Shown: piece after piece, positions 52,199 through 63,851 of the stretch
How the letters are laid out: every line of letters starts with the position of its first letter
How positions within the stretch are numbered: the first letter of the stretch is position 1
Origin: a bacterium
Lineage (GTDB): Bacteria; SZUA-79; Acidulodesulfobacterales; Acidulodesulfobacteraceae
NCBI GenBank assembly: GCA_021800805.1
Contig: JAJYYR010000002.1
Span: 215,138-279,137 of the forward strand
Direction of reading: 5' to 3'
DNA length: 64,000 nucleotides
The notes under the pieces: model-generated
What the model saw: the letters and a program-made list of their open reading frames with translations, nothing else
Database searches by the model: none
What the model was told of the DNA's origin: nothing
Translations under genes and position numbers: made by a program

Positions 52199-52333
52199 TT
52201 AAAAAATCTTAAAACCTATTTTTTCCAACTGCCTCTTTATTTCTTCGTCCAGCTTTTTTTCTTCTTCCATTTGCCTCGATAATTCCGAGGTTAATTGCTT
52301 CATCTTTTCTTCAAAAACCTCTCCGTCTTCTTC
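52199..52333 (-). pseudogene. C-terminal fragment of type I restriction modification subunit (HsdM)
   Basis: Minus-strand codons for EEDGEVFEEKMKQLTSEL and EEIKRQLEKIGFKI match the last helix of HsdM proteins, where EGEPFEEKM..LTAEL..Q.....L...I...L..LGY is usual. The rest of hsdM and its start are gone. The in-frame upstream codons run into the groEL terminator hairpin. With the truncated DUF1016 gene 27 bases away it marks a destroyed type I restriction locus. Confidence 0.65.
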
Positions 52334-52360
52334 TATATAGCAGGGGATAAAGGAGAAAAA

Positions 52361-52402
52361 CAAAAATGCCGAAAAGCGTGGATTTCCCGCTTTTCGGCAT
52401 TT
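52361..52402 (-). terminator. Intrinsic terminator of the groESL operon
   Basis: On the minus strand, AAATGCCGAAAAGCG and its complement form a 15-bp stem (arms 52364-52378, 52388-52402) with a 9-base loop, followed by TTTTTG. It lies 27 bases past the groEL stop. Confidence 0.85.
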
Positions 52403-52428
52403 AACGATAAACATTTATTTTTTAACTC

Positions 52429-54099
<1,671 letters not shown>

Positions 54100-54149
54100 T
54101 TAAATTATTTAGTTTTTAAAATTTTAAATTAAATAAATAACGAAAGTTT

Positions 54150-54440
54150 TTATTTCTCTACTATCGCCAAAATATCGTCTTCTTTCATAATGAGATATTC
54201 TTTGTCGTCGATTTTAACGTCGTTGCCCGAATATTTTGCAAATAAAACAATATCTCCCACTTTTACGTCCATAGGGATTTTCTTTCCGTCTTCGGTAATT
54301 CTGCCGTTTCCCGCGGCTACGATTTTACCCTGCATAGGCTTTTCTTTAGCGGAATCGGGGATAAACAACCCGCCTTTGGTTTTTTCTTCTTCCTGAAGCC
54401 TTTCTACTAAGATTCTGTCCTGCAACGGTTTAACTTTCAT
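54150..54440 (-). CDS. groES: Co-chaperonin GroES
   Basis: A 96-residue lid of the GroEL chamber. I chose the ATG at 54440 ([19 protein letters not shown]), which has AGGAGAGG upstream; an in-frame extension to 54530 would cover the CIRCE element and is not coding. The mobile loop is [16 protein letters not shown], and the C-terminal [21 protein letters not shown] is intact. It is the first gene of the heat-shock operon. Confidence 0.97.
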   Translation of the reverse strand: MKVKPLQDRILVERLQEEEKTKGGLFIPDSAKEKPMQGKIVAAGNGRITEDGKKIPMDVKVGDIVLFAKYSGNDVKIDDKEYLIMKEDDILAIVEK

Positions 54441-54484
54441 AAACTTCCTCTCCTTATTAATTATTAATTTATTTTTTATAATAA

Positions 54485-54511
54485 TTAGCACTAATATTGT
54501 TTGAGTGCTAA
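54485..54511. promoter_or_regulatory. CIRCE operator (HrcA site) of groESL
   Basis: TTAGCACTA (54485-54493), nine bases, then GAGTGCTAA (54503-54511). This is the CIRCE consensus TTAGCACTC-N9-GAGTGCTAA with one mismatch. It lies in the groES leader, just downstream of a promoter at 54522-54550, so HrcA repression of the operon is predicted. Confidence 0.92.
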
Positions 54512-54521
54512 CTCTTTTAAT

Positions 54522-54550
54522 AATATACACTTATACTTTTAAAAAAACAA
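54522..54550 (-). promoter_or_regulatory. Proximal groESL promoter
   Basis: On the minus strand TTGTTT (54550-54545), 17 bases, TATATT (54527-54522). The start of transcription would fall immediately ahead of CIRCE, the usual arrangement for HrcA control. Confidence 0.6.
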
Positions 54551-54578
54551 TACTATAAATCTTTCAATGATTATTGGA

Positions 54579-54607
54579 ATTATAAAGCATTTTTTAAAAT
54601 AAATCAA
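54579..54607 (-). promoter_or_regulatory. Distal groESL promoter
   Basis: On the minus strand TTGATT (54607-54602), 17 bases, perfect TATAAT (54584-54579). It lies about 57 bases upstream of the proximal promoter and could give transcripts whose leader contains CIRCE well downstream of the start. Confidence 0.55.
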
Positions 54608-54735
54608 TATAAATTAAATTTTCTTTATTTTTTGTTGTTTATCATTTCTTTAATACTTATTGCTCCATTTATTATTTTTATATTCAAAGAAAAAACAAAC
54701 ATGTTATAATAAATTTATTAATAACATCTTACATA

Positions 54736-55461
54736 ATGATGAAAAATTATATTCTGACGGTAAAAGGTTTAACTAAAAGTTTCGGCAGCGTCTGCGCCTT
54801 AAATAAAATTACCTTTAATATAAAATACGGAGATTTTTTCGGGCTTATAGGTCCAAACGGGGCGGGGAAATCGACTCTTTTAAAAATACTTTACGGAATA
54901 GTCATTCCCGATTCCGGTTCTACCTTTGTCTCCGGTTTAAATCTTAAATACGATTATAAAAAAATCAAGTATAACCTCGGAATTGTTCCCCAAGACGATA
55001 ATTTGGACGAAGACCTTAGCGTTTATGAAAACCTTTTAATATATTCGATGTATTTCGGAATATCAAAAAAAGAATCTATGAAAAAATCCTCCGAGCTTTT
55101 AATTTTTTTTAATTTGGAAGATAAAAAATATTCGAAAGTTGCGGCTTTATCAGGGGGATTAAGAAGGCGGCTTATGATTGCAAGGGCTTTAATAAACAAT
55201 CCGTCCTTAATCATATTAGACGAACCTACAAGCGGATTGGACCCGGAATACAGGCAGAATATCTGGGGCAGGTTGAAAACATTGAATGAAAGCGGCGTTA
55301 CTATCCTTATGTCCACGCATTATATGGAAGAAGCCGAAAGGCTTTTTAAAAATATGATAATCCTGAATCACGGAAACATTGTCCTGAACGGAGCAATTAA
55401 GGACATTACTTTAAATAAAAAATCTTTAGAAGAAATCTTTCTCGATATAGCTAAAAATTAA
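54736..55461 (+). CDS. ABC exporter ATP-binding protein (NodI-like)
   Basis: A 241-residue ABC ATPase: Walker A GPNGAGKST (near 40), Q-loop VPQDDN, signature LSGGLRRRL, Walker B LIILDEPTSGLD and switch histidine in MSTHYMEEA. It belongs to the group of ABC-2 type exporters of drugs, glycolipids or Nod-factor-like molecules. The gene is immediately followed by a permease gene with no gap. The start ATG is doubled (ATGATG); either can be used. Confidence 0.93.
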   Translation: MMKNYILTVKGLTKSFGSVCALNKITFNIKYGDFFGLIGPNGAGKSTLLKILYGIVIPDSGSTFVSGLNLKYDYKKIKYNLGIVPQDDNLDEDLSVYENLLIYSMYFGISKKESMKKSSELLIFFNLEDKKYSKVAALSGGLRRRLMIARALINNPSLIILDEPTSGLDPEYRQNIWGRLKTLNESGVTILMSTHYMEEAERLFKNMIILNHGNIVLNGAIKDITLNKKSLEEIFLDIAKN

Positions 55462-56259
55462 GTGAAAATAATAAGAAAAATAAAAGATATAAATTCAAAT
55501 TTAAGTTCAAGGTCGTTTACCGTTTTTTACAGAAACTATATGGTCTGGCTTAAATATTATAAACCGGGCGTAATAGGCGATATTCTTGAACCTCTTTTAT
55601 ATCTGGCGGCGCTGGGATTCGGCGTAGGCAAGTTTATACACCGCATAGACGGAATATCTTACGTTAAATATATCGTTCCGGGGATAATTGCATCGTCGTC
55701 TATGTACGCGGCGGCATTCGAATCGACGTTCGGCGCATATACAAGAATGGTTACCAACGGAATATACGAGGCTATTCTTCTTACCCCCGTCGGAATAGAA
55801 GACATAGTTTTAGGGGAAATTCTCTGGGGAACGGCAAAGGCATTTATGAGCGGGGCGGCTGTTTTAATAATAGGAAGCGCTTTCGGATGGACTATATCTC
55901 CTTTCGCATTTTTTATTCCGGTCGTCATCGTCCTAAACGGTATTTTATTTTCCTCGCTGTCCCTTTTGATAACGTCGTTTTCGCCTTCTTACGATTTCTT
56001 TTCTTATTATTTTACTATTGCCGTATCTACGATGTTTCTTTTTTCGGGGGTATTTTACCCTGTTTCTTCTCTTCCTTCTTTAGTAAAGTATTTCGTTTAT
56101 ATTATGCCTTTGTATTATACCGTCGGCATAATGAGAATGCTTGACGAAGGCACAATACGTCCTTTAATATTATCATCCTATTTATTTATTATAATATTAT
56201 TCGCCCTTATATTTTTTTACGCTTCGGTTTTCTTTATAAGAAAAAGAGTGATAAAATAA
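55462..56259 (+). CDS. ABC-2 type exporter permease (NodJ-like)
   Basis: A 265-residue membrane protein with about six helices. The ABC-2 signature region reads SGVFYPVSSLPSLVKYFVYI, followed by PLYYTVGIMRML. It starts with GTG directly after the ATPase stop codon, so the two are translated together. Substrate unknown. Its stop is one base from that of the converging dcd gene. Confidence 0.9.
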   Translation: MKIIRKIKDINSNLSSRSFTVFYRNYMVWLKYYKPGVIGDILEPLLYLAALGFGVGKFIHRIDGISYVKYIVPGIIASSSMYAAAFESTFGAYTRMVTNGIYEAILLTPVGIEDIVLGEILWGTAKAFMSGAAVLIIGSAFGWTISPFAFFIPVVIVLNGILFSSLSLLITSFSPSYDFFSYYFTIAVSTMFLFSGVFYPVSSLPSLVKYFVYIMPLYYTVGIMRMLDEGTIRPLILSSYLFIIILFALIFFYASVFFIRKRVIK

Positions 56260-56260
56260 C

Positions 56261-56806
56261 TTAAAGGCGGGGTAGGGTTATGCCGACCTGTGATTGATAT
56301 TTACCTTTTTTATCTTTATATGATACTCTCGGCTCTTCTCCTTCAAAGAAAAGAACCTGCGCAATGCCTTCATTCGCATAAATTTTAGCTGGAAGAGGAG
56401 TAGTATTTGAAATTTCCAGCGTAACATATCCTTCCCATTCAGGTTCAAACGGCGTAACGTTAACCACTATTCCGCATCTCGCATAGGTTGATTTCCCCAA
56501 ACAGATAGTTACGACGTTTCTTGGAATTTTAAAATATTCCACCGACCTGCCGAGGGCGAAAGAATTAGGAGGAACAATGCAGGTATCGGATACTAAATCT
56601 ACAAACGATTTCTGGTCGAAATTCTTAGGATCCACAATGGTGTTATTTATATTGGTAAATATTTTAAACTCGTTCGATATCCTTAAGTCGTAACCGAAAG
56701 AAGATACGCCGTAAGATATAACGCCGTCCCTGACCTGAGAATTTTCAAAAGGGCTTATCATACCTTCCTTAGCCATTTTTTCTATCCACTTATCGTTCTT
56801 AATCAT
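56261..56806 (-). CDS. dcd: dCTP deaminase
   Basis: It converts dCTP to dUTP for thymidylate synthesis. It has 181 residues, of the trimeric dUTPase-like fold. The conserved parts are [33 protein letters not shown] and the catalytic glutamate region [16 protein letters not shown], with [12 protein letters not shown] at the C-terminus. It is the last gene before the converging ABC permease and is separated from the LOG gene by a long palindrome. Confidence 0.95.
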   Translation of the reverse strand: MIKNDKWIEKMAKEGMISPFENSQVRDGVISYGVSSFGYDLRISNEFKIFTNINNTIVDPKNFDQKSFVDLVSDTCIVPPNSFALGRSVEYFKIPRNVVTICLGKSTYARCGIVVNVTPFEPEWEGYVTLEISNTTPLPAKIYANEGIAQVLFFEGEEPRVSYKDKKGKYQSQVGITLPRL

Positions 56807-56840
56807 CTTTTATTCTAATATTCTAAAAGTTGTTTAATTG

Positions 56841-56901
56841 CCCTGACGAAATAATTAATTATATATTGAAATTCAATATATAATTAATTATTTCGTCAGG
56901 G
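56841..56901. repeat. Perfect 61-base palindrome formed from the 3' end of the LOG gene
   Basis: Arms 56841-56870 and 56872-56901 are exact 30-bp reverse complements around one base (56871). The right arm contains the last codons and stop of the LOG gene (which ends at 56859); the left arm is non-coding. The transcript would form a 30-bp hairpin at the very end of the message, with part of the stem overlapping the coding region. It looks like a fold-back (template-switch) event. Confidence 0.9.
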
Positions 56902-57542
56902 TCGTCCATTATCTTAATTATATTGAAATCTTTTTCCGAAATATAAGAATTGTGCAAGGTATTGTTTTTAATCCAATCTATTAAACCGTTCCAGTATCTC
57001 GAACCATATAAGATTACGGGAAACGGCTTTGTTTTATTAGTTTGGATGAGTTCTACCGTTTCAAAAAGTTCGTCTAAAGTTCCAAAACCTCCGGGCATCA
57101 TTATATACGCGGAAGCATACCTGACAAGCATGACTTTTCGGACAAAAAAATATCTGAATTCAAGGGTAACGTCGGAGAACCTATTCAACGCCTGTTCGTG
57201 GGGAAGTTTAATATTTAATCCGACGGAACTCACGTTTAAATTGTGCTGTTCTTTAGCTTCCCTACAACCCCTGTTTGCGGCTTCCATGACCCCCGGACCG
57301 CCGCCTGAAATTATAGAAAATCCTTTTAACGCAAGTTTATACGCAATATCTTTAGTGTTTCGATATACGACATCGTCTTCAACGACTCTAGCGCTTCCGT
57401 ATATAGTTACGGCGGGGCATATCGACGGTAAAATATCAAATCCGTCCACAAACTCTCCGATAATCCGGAAAAGCCGCCACGGCTCGGATTTATCTAAAGA
57501 ATTTAGTTCGTATCCTTTTATATTTTCTCTTTTAATGGACAT
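56859..57542 (-). CDS. LOG-family nucleotide phosphoribohydrolase
   Basis: A 227-residue Rossmann protein of the TIGR00730/LOG type, which releases bases from nucleoside monophosphates. The diagnostic motifs are SGGGPGVMEAANRG and MPGGFGTLDELFE, with the catalytic arginine/glutamate. The N-terminus has an extension of about 40 residues before the first strand (SICPAVTIYGSARV). The last codons (DDPDEIINYILNFNI) form half of a perfect 61-base palindrome. It is encoded next to a ferredoxin gene. Confidence 0.9.
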   Translation of the reverse strand: MSIKRENIKGYELNSLDKSEPWRLFRIIGEFVDGFDILPSICPAVTIYGSARVVEDDVVYRNTKDIAYKLALKGFSIISGGGPGVMEAANRGCREAKEQHNLNVSSVGLNIKLPHEQALNRFSDVTLEFRYFFVRKVMLVRYASAYIMMPGGFGTLDELFETVELIQTNKTKPFPVILYGSRYWNGLIDWIKNNTLHNSYISEKDFNIIKIMDDPDEIINYILNFNI

Positions 57543-57561
57543 GCCTTATTGTAAAAAATTA

Positions 57562-57840
<279 letters not shown>

Positions 57841-57887
57841 TTAATTTTAGTTTATTGTTATTATTTTATTTTACCAAAGTTGTAAAT

Positions 57888-59189
57888 TTAACTTAAACGG
57901 CTTCCTGCCCCTTTAAAAGCCTTTAGCCCTTTATATGAAGAATTAGAACCTAATTCTTCTTCTATCTGCAAAAGTCTGTTATATTTCGCTACCCTTTCGG
58001 AACGGGCAGGCGCGCCGGTTTTAATTAATCCCGAATTTACGGCAACCGATAAATCGGAAATAAAGGTATCTTCCGTTTCTCCCGACCTGTGCGAAATGAC
58101 GGCACTCATATTATTTTTCTGCGTTAATTCTATGGCATCTAATGTTTGGGACAAAGAACCTATCTGATTTAATTTTATTAAAACCGAGTTTATCGAATGA
58201 GAATCGACGGCTTTTATTATTCGATTAGGATTTGTTACCGTCAGGTCGTCCCCTACTATTTGAACTTTGTCTCCGAGTTCTTTAAGTAAAAGAGAAAATC
58301 CGTTAAAATCGTCCTGCGCCATGCCGTCTTCTATAGATATAATAGGAAACTTTTCGACATAGCCTGCGTACATTGCAACCATTTCATCGGCTTCAAGCAC
58401 GGTTTTTTTGCCGGCTTCTTTAAGGACATATTTGCCGTTGGCATAAAATTCGCTTGCCGCAGGGTCGAGCGCGATAAAAATATCTTTTCCGGGCTGATAT
58501 CTTGCTTTTTCTATAGCCTCCATTATTAATATTATAGCTTCCATATTGTTTTGAAGTTGGGGGGCAAATCCGCCTTCGTCGCCTACTGCGGTGGGCATAT
58601 TTTTGTCGTCTAAAACTTTTTTAAGCTTCTGATAAACTTCCGCTCCCATTCTAAGCGCTTCTTCAAATGATTTTGCTCCGGCTGGAACTATCATAAATTC
58701 TTGAAAATCAAGCATATTGTTTGCATGTTTCCCGCCGTTCAGAATATTCATCATAGGAACCGGCATAATATGGGTATTTACGCCGCCCAGATAACGATAA
58801 AGCGGTATTTCTAATTCGTTTGCCGAAGCGACCGCCGCCGCGAGAGATACGGCTAAAATTGCATTTGCTCCTAAATTAGACTTATTTTGAGTACCGTCGA
58901 GATTCATCATAATATCGTCTATGAGCCTTTGTGAATAACTGTCTATTCCATTTAAAGATTTTGCGATAATATCGTTAATTCCTTCTATTGCGGAATGAAC
59001 CGATTTTCCGCCATAAATTGAGCTATCGTTATCTCTTTTCTCATAGGCTTCGTATTCCCCTGTAGATGCCCCCGAAGGAACACAGGCGAAACCGCTCATA
59101 CCGCTCTCTAAGGAAACCTTAACGCTAATCGTCGGATTCCCCCTCGAGTCTAAAATCTGTCTTCCTTTTACATCTACAATTTCACTCAT
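57888..59189 (-). CDS. eno: Enolase
   Basis: It interconverts 2-phosphoglycerate and PEP. The 433 residues match. It has [25 protein letters not shown], the metal-ligand run through [10 protein letters not shown] and [11 protein letters not shown], the catalytic lysine in [11 protein letters not shown], and [21 protein letters not shown] [15 protein letters not shown]. It is adjacent to the ferredoxin gene and a phosphohexomutase, and provides PEP in concert with ppdK. Confidence 0.98.
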   Translation of the reverse strand: MSEIVDVKGRQILDSRGNPTISVKVSLESGMSGFACVPSGASTGEYEAYEKRDNDSSIYGGKSVHSAIEGINDIIAKSLNGIDSYSQRLIDDIMMNLDGTQNKSNLGANAILAVSLAAAVASANELEIPLYRYLGGVNTHIMPVPMMNILNGGKHANNMLDFQEFMIVPAGAKSFEEALRMGAEVYQKLKKVLDDKNMPTAVGDEGGFAPQLQNNMEAIILIMEAIEKARYQPGKDIFIALDPAASEFYANGKYVLKEAGKKTVLEADEMVAMYAGYVEKFPIISIEDGMAQDDFNGFSLLLKELGDKVQIVGDDLTVTNPNRIIKAVDSHSINSVLIKLNQIGSLSQTLDAIELTQKNNMSAVISHRSGETEDTFISDLSVAVNSGLIKTGAPARSERVAKYNRLLQIEEELGSNSSYKGLKAFKGAGSRLS

Positions 59190-59285
59190 TTTAGATTTTC
59201 CCCTGAAAAATAATTAGACTTAAATTTTAAGAAATAATTTTAAAATTATAACATTTTTTTTCGTTTCTAAAAAGGATTTTTTATC

Positions 59286-60749
59286 TTAAAAGTTCTCTAT
59301 ATCCCGCTTCACTTTATTTATAAGGTCATCCGTTTTCTTTTTAAGCCTGCTTTCCGCATAAATTCTTAAAACGGGCTCCGTCCCCGAAGGACGTATTAAA
59401 AGCCACGAACCGTCTTTATACTCAAATTTAAATCCATCCGTAAAGTTTGCAGAAACAATATCATTTTTAAGCGGCAAAATAAAACTGCCGTCTTTTAATT
59501 TTTCAATTAACCGACGTTTCTTATCTTCCTCTAAATGTAAGTCTTCCCTAATATATGAATAAGGATACGGCTCGTTAGACATACCGCTTAAAAGCTCGTT
59601 TAGGCTTTTTTGAGTTTTAATCATAATCTTGAGAAGCAAAAGCGCGTTAAAAATGCCGTCCCTCTCGGGTAAATGAGATGCTATGCCGATTCCGCCGGAT
59701 TCTTCGCCTCCCATAAATACGTCGTTTCCTTTTTTTGTCATAAGAGCGGCAATATTTTTAAATCCTATAGGCGTTTCATACAATTTTATTTTATGCTCTT
59801 TACAAATATCGTCTATAGATCTGGATACGGAAACAGTTTTAACTACGCTTCCGCGACAGCCTTCTTTAATAAGATAGTTTAAAATTATTGAAAAAATTTT
59901 ATGGGAATCGATAAAATTCCCCTCGGAATCGACTGCTCCAATTCTATCGGCATCTCCGTCGGTAGCAAAACCGACGGCAAATTTATTTTTAATTCCCCTT
60001 TCTTTTAAAAATGCCTTTAGTTTACGCAGATTACCGTCTATCGGTTCTGGATTTAATCCCGGAAATGCGGGATTAACGGTATTATGTATTGAACTATGTT
60101 TAATAGAAAATTTTTTCAATATGAAAGATAGATATCCAATGCCCGCGCCAAACATCGGATCGATAATAATATCTAACGATTTTAATAAATCTTTATCTGC
60201 TCCGCTTACGGCTTTATCTATCTCCGTTAAACCGATTATATGCTTTATATAATCTTTTTTAAAATCGGCAGATTGAAAATTACTGTTACCGCGATAATCG
60301 AGTTCAGATGAATTGACGTAATAACTTTTTGCATTGACGATTTTTTCTATTTTTTTTACATCCGATTCCGACATAGAAGAGCCAAACCGGCTCTTAAATT
60401 TAAGCCCGTTGAACATAAAGGGGTTATGGCTTGCGGTTATCATTATACCGGCGGCGCATTTTTGGCTTTTAACGAAGTATGATAAAACGGGGGAAGGGCA
60501 AAAATTATCGCTCAATATGACGTTTATTCCCGCAGATGTAAGGACATTAGCGGCGGCAGAGGCAAATTCTTTAGATAAAAACCTTGTATCGTAACCTATT
60601 GCAACGGTTTTTGAAGAATTTTCTTTTAAATATTCGGCTAACGAAAAACTAATGCGGCTAACCGCGTTAAACGTAAAATTATCCCCGATGACGCCTCTAA
60701 ATCCGTCGGTGCCGAAGTTAATCGATATGGGCTTGGATGCCGAAATCAT
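59286..60749 (-). CDS. Alpha-D-phosphohexomutase (phosphoglucomutase/phosphomannomutase)
   Basis: A 487-residue phosphohexomutase. The phosphoserine loop is ITASHNPFMFNGLKF, the metal loop DGDADRIGAVD, the sugar loop GGEESGGIG and the phosphate-binding C-terminal RPSGTEPVLRIYAE. Substrate is glucose-, mannose- or glucosamine-phosphate; the sequence does not decide. It could feed nucleotide-sugar synthesis used by the trehalose enzymes. It is the last housekeeping gene before the accessory region. Confidence 0.93.
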   Translation of the reverse strand: MISASKPISINFGTDGFRGVIGDNFTFNAVSRISFSLAEYLKENSSKTVAIGYDTRFLSKEFASAAANVLTSAGINVILSDNFCPSPVLSYFVKSQKCAAGIMITASHNPFMFNGLKFKSRFGSSMSESDVKKIEKIVNAKSYYVNSSELDYRGNSNFQSADFKKDYIKHIIGLTEIDKAVSGADKDLLKSLDIIIDPMFGAGIGYLSFILKKFSIKHSSIHNTVNPAFPGLNPEPIDGNLRKLKAFLKERGIKNKFAVGFATDGDADRIGAVDSEGNFIDSHKIFSIILNYLIKEGCRGSVVKTVSVSRSIDDICKEHKIKLYETPIGFKNIAALMTKKGNDVFMGGEESGGIGIASHLPERDGIFNALLLLKIMIKTQKSLNELLSGMSNEPYPYSYIREDLHLEEDKKRRLIEKLKDGSFILPLKNDIVSANFTDGFKFEYKDGSWLLIRPSGTEPVLRIYAESRLKKKTDDLINKVKRDIENF

Positions 60750-61205
60750 TTATATTAGTTTATATATTTAAAACGATAATTTTATATAAAATATTGGATA
60801 AAACTAAAGATTACTATAAAAATTTTAAATAATATCGAACCGAAAAGCAAGAAATTGTAAGTTCCACAAATTATTTAGACCGCCGTCCTTTAACTTTCCT
60901 TATTTTATCATATTTTAAAAAAAATAAAACTACAAAATATATAAAGTTAGACTATGATGTAATTAAATTAGAATGCCTCGACATTTACAAAATAAAATTA
61001 TACTATATAGACAATAGCACCTGAAATAAAGTCGGCTCCGATTTCGGTATTAATTTTAAAACATGGCACCTCTAAATTGGTCTAATTTATTTTTGCACCT
61101 TACACCCGCTGGCACAGCCGACCTGCCGTTTCTAACGATTTCAAGTTTTTCTAACCTGCCTCAGGCGGATTGCTTGGCTTCGCCAAGCTTGGCGGCAAAT
61201 TCTTT
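60750..61205. other. 456-base intergenic junction between housekeeping and accessory DNA
   Basis: No gene is visible. The left part is very AT-rich (60750-61070). The right part (61080-61200) is more G+C-rich and contains a small hairpin GCTTGGCTTCGCCAAGC (61173-61189) and two words TTTCTAAC (61128-61135) / TTTCTAACC (61148-61156). This composition step may be the boundary of inserted DNA. No att repeat or integrase was found here. Confidence 0.5.
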
Positions 61206-63842
61206 TTATGTTTTTAGAAATTGAATAATATTGTTTAAATCTTCGGTTTTTAACGGATTCTCATTTGAATTTTGTGTTGCGTGAGTACCACGATTACTTA
61301 GATCATTCCAATAGCCTTCTAGCTTATTTATGCTCTCTTCTTTTTTATCAATTTTCTTGAGATTTTCCCAAGGCACTCCAACTCCGCGGAGTCGATCTTT
61401 CATCAAACCAGTTTTTAATAAAATCTTTTCGTCAATATAATGCTCAATAGCTGATTTCAAATAACCAGCTACGCAACTCACAGAGTAATCACCCTTTATT
61501 TCACTTTCAGCTTTTTCGATGTAATAACTACAAGACTCATTCTGTGCTTCAAATATTCTACCCGTTTTATCTTTTGCTTCTCTGTTCACTTTGTATGTAT
61601 AGACATGACAACCCTTGCCGTTACAACCTTTCTGTGTATAGTTTTTGCAAATATGATGAGTTTTATTATTTTTCTCATCTTTTAAGCTATTACCCCAATA
61701 AACCAAAGAATCGTAAAAAAGTTTATTGTGTGTGAAAATAATGATTTGTCTATCCAATGACAAACATAAGAGTTTCTTAGCCAAAAAATCAGCAACTTCA
61801 TGATCAACGCTAGTAACGGGATCATCAAAAACAATAGGATATTTATTATTTTGGCTTTCAATTTCTGCGAGAAACAATGCAAGCCCAACAGCTTTTTGCT
61901 CACCGTCGCTTAAAATATCACGAACATCATTCCCTAAAATCTTAAGTCTTGTGCGAACAGAACCTTTTCCTGCGCCAGCCTTTTCAAGACTAACTTCAAT
62001 ATCTTTACCTAAGGCTTTTAGTTCATCTTCAAAAGACTGCCTAGTTGAGTTAGTTAAAAGTTCGTCATGCGCTTTTGATCCTAATTCTGTTACCCCTCTA
62101 GTGCTTATAACCTGATTGACGCTTGAATACTTTTGAACAGACTGACAAGTCAAAAAATAATTCTCAATTGTTGTTCCCCATTTTGAAATATTTTGCTTAT
62201 CTCCGAGTTTGTTAATTTCTCTTTCAAGTTCGCTAATTTTCTGAGCCTTCTGCGTATCAGATTGTTGTAAGTCGTTTAGTTCACTTCGTTTTTCCCCTGC
62301 TATTCCCTCTAGTTTTTCATCCGCCTTTAATAAGTCTAAGGTAAATTTTTCAGGGATAGTTGTTTTATCTATTATTGCTTTTTCAAGAATTGATTTTTGT
62401 TTCTTGGCTTCTTCTATCACTTGCCCTACTAATGTCTTGTAATCCTGTTTTTGCTCCTTATGTAAATTGGCCAAAATCTTATTAAGACTTTCTGAAAATG
62501 AGAAATCGGTAATTAAATTTTGACTTTCTTCTTTTAATTCGGAAATTTTATCTACGGCATTTTTAAAATTCTGTTGTGATTGGTCATCTAAGTATTGGGC
62601 GTACGCTTGTACAAGTTTTATTGCATCTTTGTTTAATGGCTGATGACAGTAGATACATTTCTCATCCTTGTTCAGGACAGAATTATCAATCTCTTCTCCA
62701 TACTCTTTTGCCGATTCAATAAATGCCTGCCATTCCTCAGTATTTTGAGAAGGGATATTTTTCAATACTTCAAACTCTTTCGCTCGTTCATCTCTGGCCT
62801 TCTTTTTTTCTAAGTAGTCATTGATCGCAGATGAGGTGTTTTTTGTTAATTCTTCAATGTCCGTTTTAAGTCCTAATAAGTGTTCCTTGAGATCGTCTAT
62901 TTCCTTTTTTTCTTGATTTAAAACTTTTTTGCTATCTTCGGTAGTATTTTTTTCAAGGTTGGCTCTATCTTTTTTTAGCTGTTCAAGTCGTGTGGCGTCC
63001 TCCTTGGAAAAAAATTTATTATCATCCAACTGTTGTTTTTCTTGTTCTGTTAATGAAGTTTTGCCGAGTAATGTTTTTAGATCGTCAGAATGGACAACAT
63101 CTATCAATGCTTGCAGATCAGGAGACGAATTTTGCTTTTGCCGTTGAGCTTGACTTAATTTATCCTTAAATTCATCAATAAGTATTACGATCACTCGAAA
63201 AAAATTTAGTCCAAGCGGCTCTACGTTTACTGAGCTTTCGCGTTCATTTAAAAAAATTGGTAAATACTCTGTATCAAAAACCTTTATCTGGTTAAATGGG
63301 GGGATGCCTCGCAATGTTTTATCTTCCCATCTGAAAGGGTTTTGTGCTTTGTCGTCTAATAAAAAATTCACATCAACCTCTAAACCATCGCCTTGCTTAT
63401 GAATATTGTCTAAAATATCTTTAGACTTAATACCGCCCGCAAGTTCATGGATAATTCTGAAATATCCACTTTTGCCGGTACCATTAAGCCCAAAAATCAC
63501 GGTACACGCAGGACTTAAGGTAATAGACTGATTAGAGATAAGAGCATTAACACCTTTTATGTGAGTAATTTTTTGCAAGGTAAGTTTTTGCTTTTTTGAA
63601 TTGTTTGTTGTTTCTGTTTGAGTAACAACGCCCTCATTTTTAATTTCTTCCGCAGTTTGTTCAACCTCAATTCCATTTTCCTTTAGAAGTTCCTGATATA
63701 TCGCGTCTTTTTCATCTTCGGAAACTTTTGCATTGGTATTAATTACCTTTTGAATTAATAAAGCAAGCCATTTCGGTGTGTCCTTTTTGGCTTTGTATTC
63801 AAGCAAATAGTCTTTAGCGTGTGATTTTGTAGTTTGGGACAT
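61206..63842 (-). CDS. AAA/SMC-like ATPase with zinc hook (AAA_13/RloC-like)
   Basis: An 878-residue ABC-type AAA protein. Walker A is FGLNGTGKS (117-125). Long coiled coils (about 260-360 and 420-560) flank a zinc-hook-like CIYCHQPL (396-403). The signature is LSDGEQK (644-650) and Walker B YPIVFDDPVTSVDHE (668 on). The C-terminal part has cysteines (CNGKGCHVY) and ends with a helical segment containing RGTHATQNSNENPL. The domain order is that of RloC/AAA_13 proteins linked to type I restriction, but I cannot find the PrrC-type anticodon-nuclease triad with confidence. Probably anti-phage. The next gene ends nine bases upstream. Confidence 0.75.
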   Translation of the reverse strand: MSQTTKSHAKDYLLEYKAKKDTPKWLALLIQKVINTNAKVSEDEKDAIYQELLKENGIEVEQTAEEIKNEGVVTQTETTNNSKKQKLTLQKITHIKGVNALISNQSITLSPACTVIFGLNGTGKSGYFRIIHELAGGIKSKDILDNIHKQGDGLEVDVNFLLDDKAQNPFRWEDKTLRGIPPFNQIKVFDTEYLPIFLNERESSVNVEPLGLNFFRVIVILIDEFKDKLSQAQRQKQNSSPDLQALIDVVHSDDLKTLLGKTSLTEQEKQQLDDNKFFSKEDATRLEQLKKDRANLEKNTTEDSKKVLNQEKKEIDDLKEHLLGLKTDIEELTKNTSSAINDYLEKKKARDERAKEFEVLKNIPSQNTEEWQAFIESAKEYGEEIDNSVLNKDEKCIYCHQPLNKDAIKLVQAYAQYLDDQSQQNFKNAVDKISELKEESQNLITDFSFSESLNKILANLHKEQKQDYKTLVGQVIEEAKKQKSILEKAIIDKTTIPEKFTLDLLKADEKLEGIAGEKRSELNDLQQSDTQKAQKISELEREINKLGDKQNISKWGTTIENYFLTCQSVQKYSSVNQVISTRGVTELGSKAHDELLTNSTRQSFEDELKALGKDIEVSLEKAGAGKGSVRTRLKILGNDVRDILSDGEQKAVGLALFLAEIESQNNKYPIVFDDPVTSVDHEVADFLAKKLLCLSLDRQIIIFTHNKLFYDSLVYWGNSLKDEKNNKTHHICKNYTQKGCNGKGCHVYTYKVNREAKDKTGRIFEAQNESCSYYIEKAESEIKGDYSVSCVAGYLKSAIEHYIDEKILLKTGLMKDRLRGVGVPWENLKKIDKKEESINKLEGYWNDLSNRGTHATQNSNENPLKTEDLNNIIQFLKT

Positions 63843-63851
63843 GATTAAAAA

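Noticed and set aside
54441..54530. N-terminal extension of groES by 30 codons
   Set aside because: It would translate the CIRCE operator. The canonical start at 54440 has a strong ribosome site.
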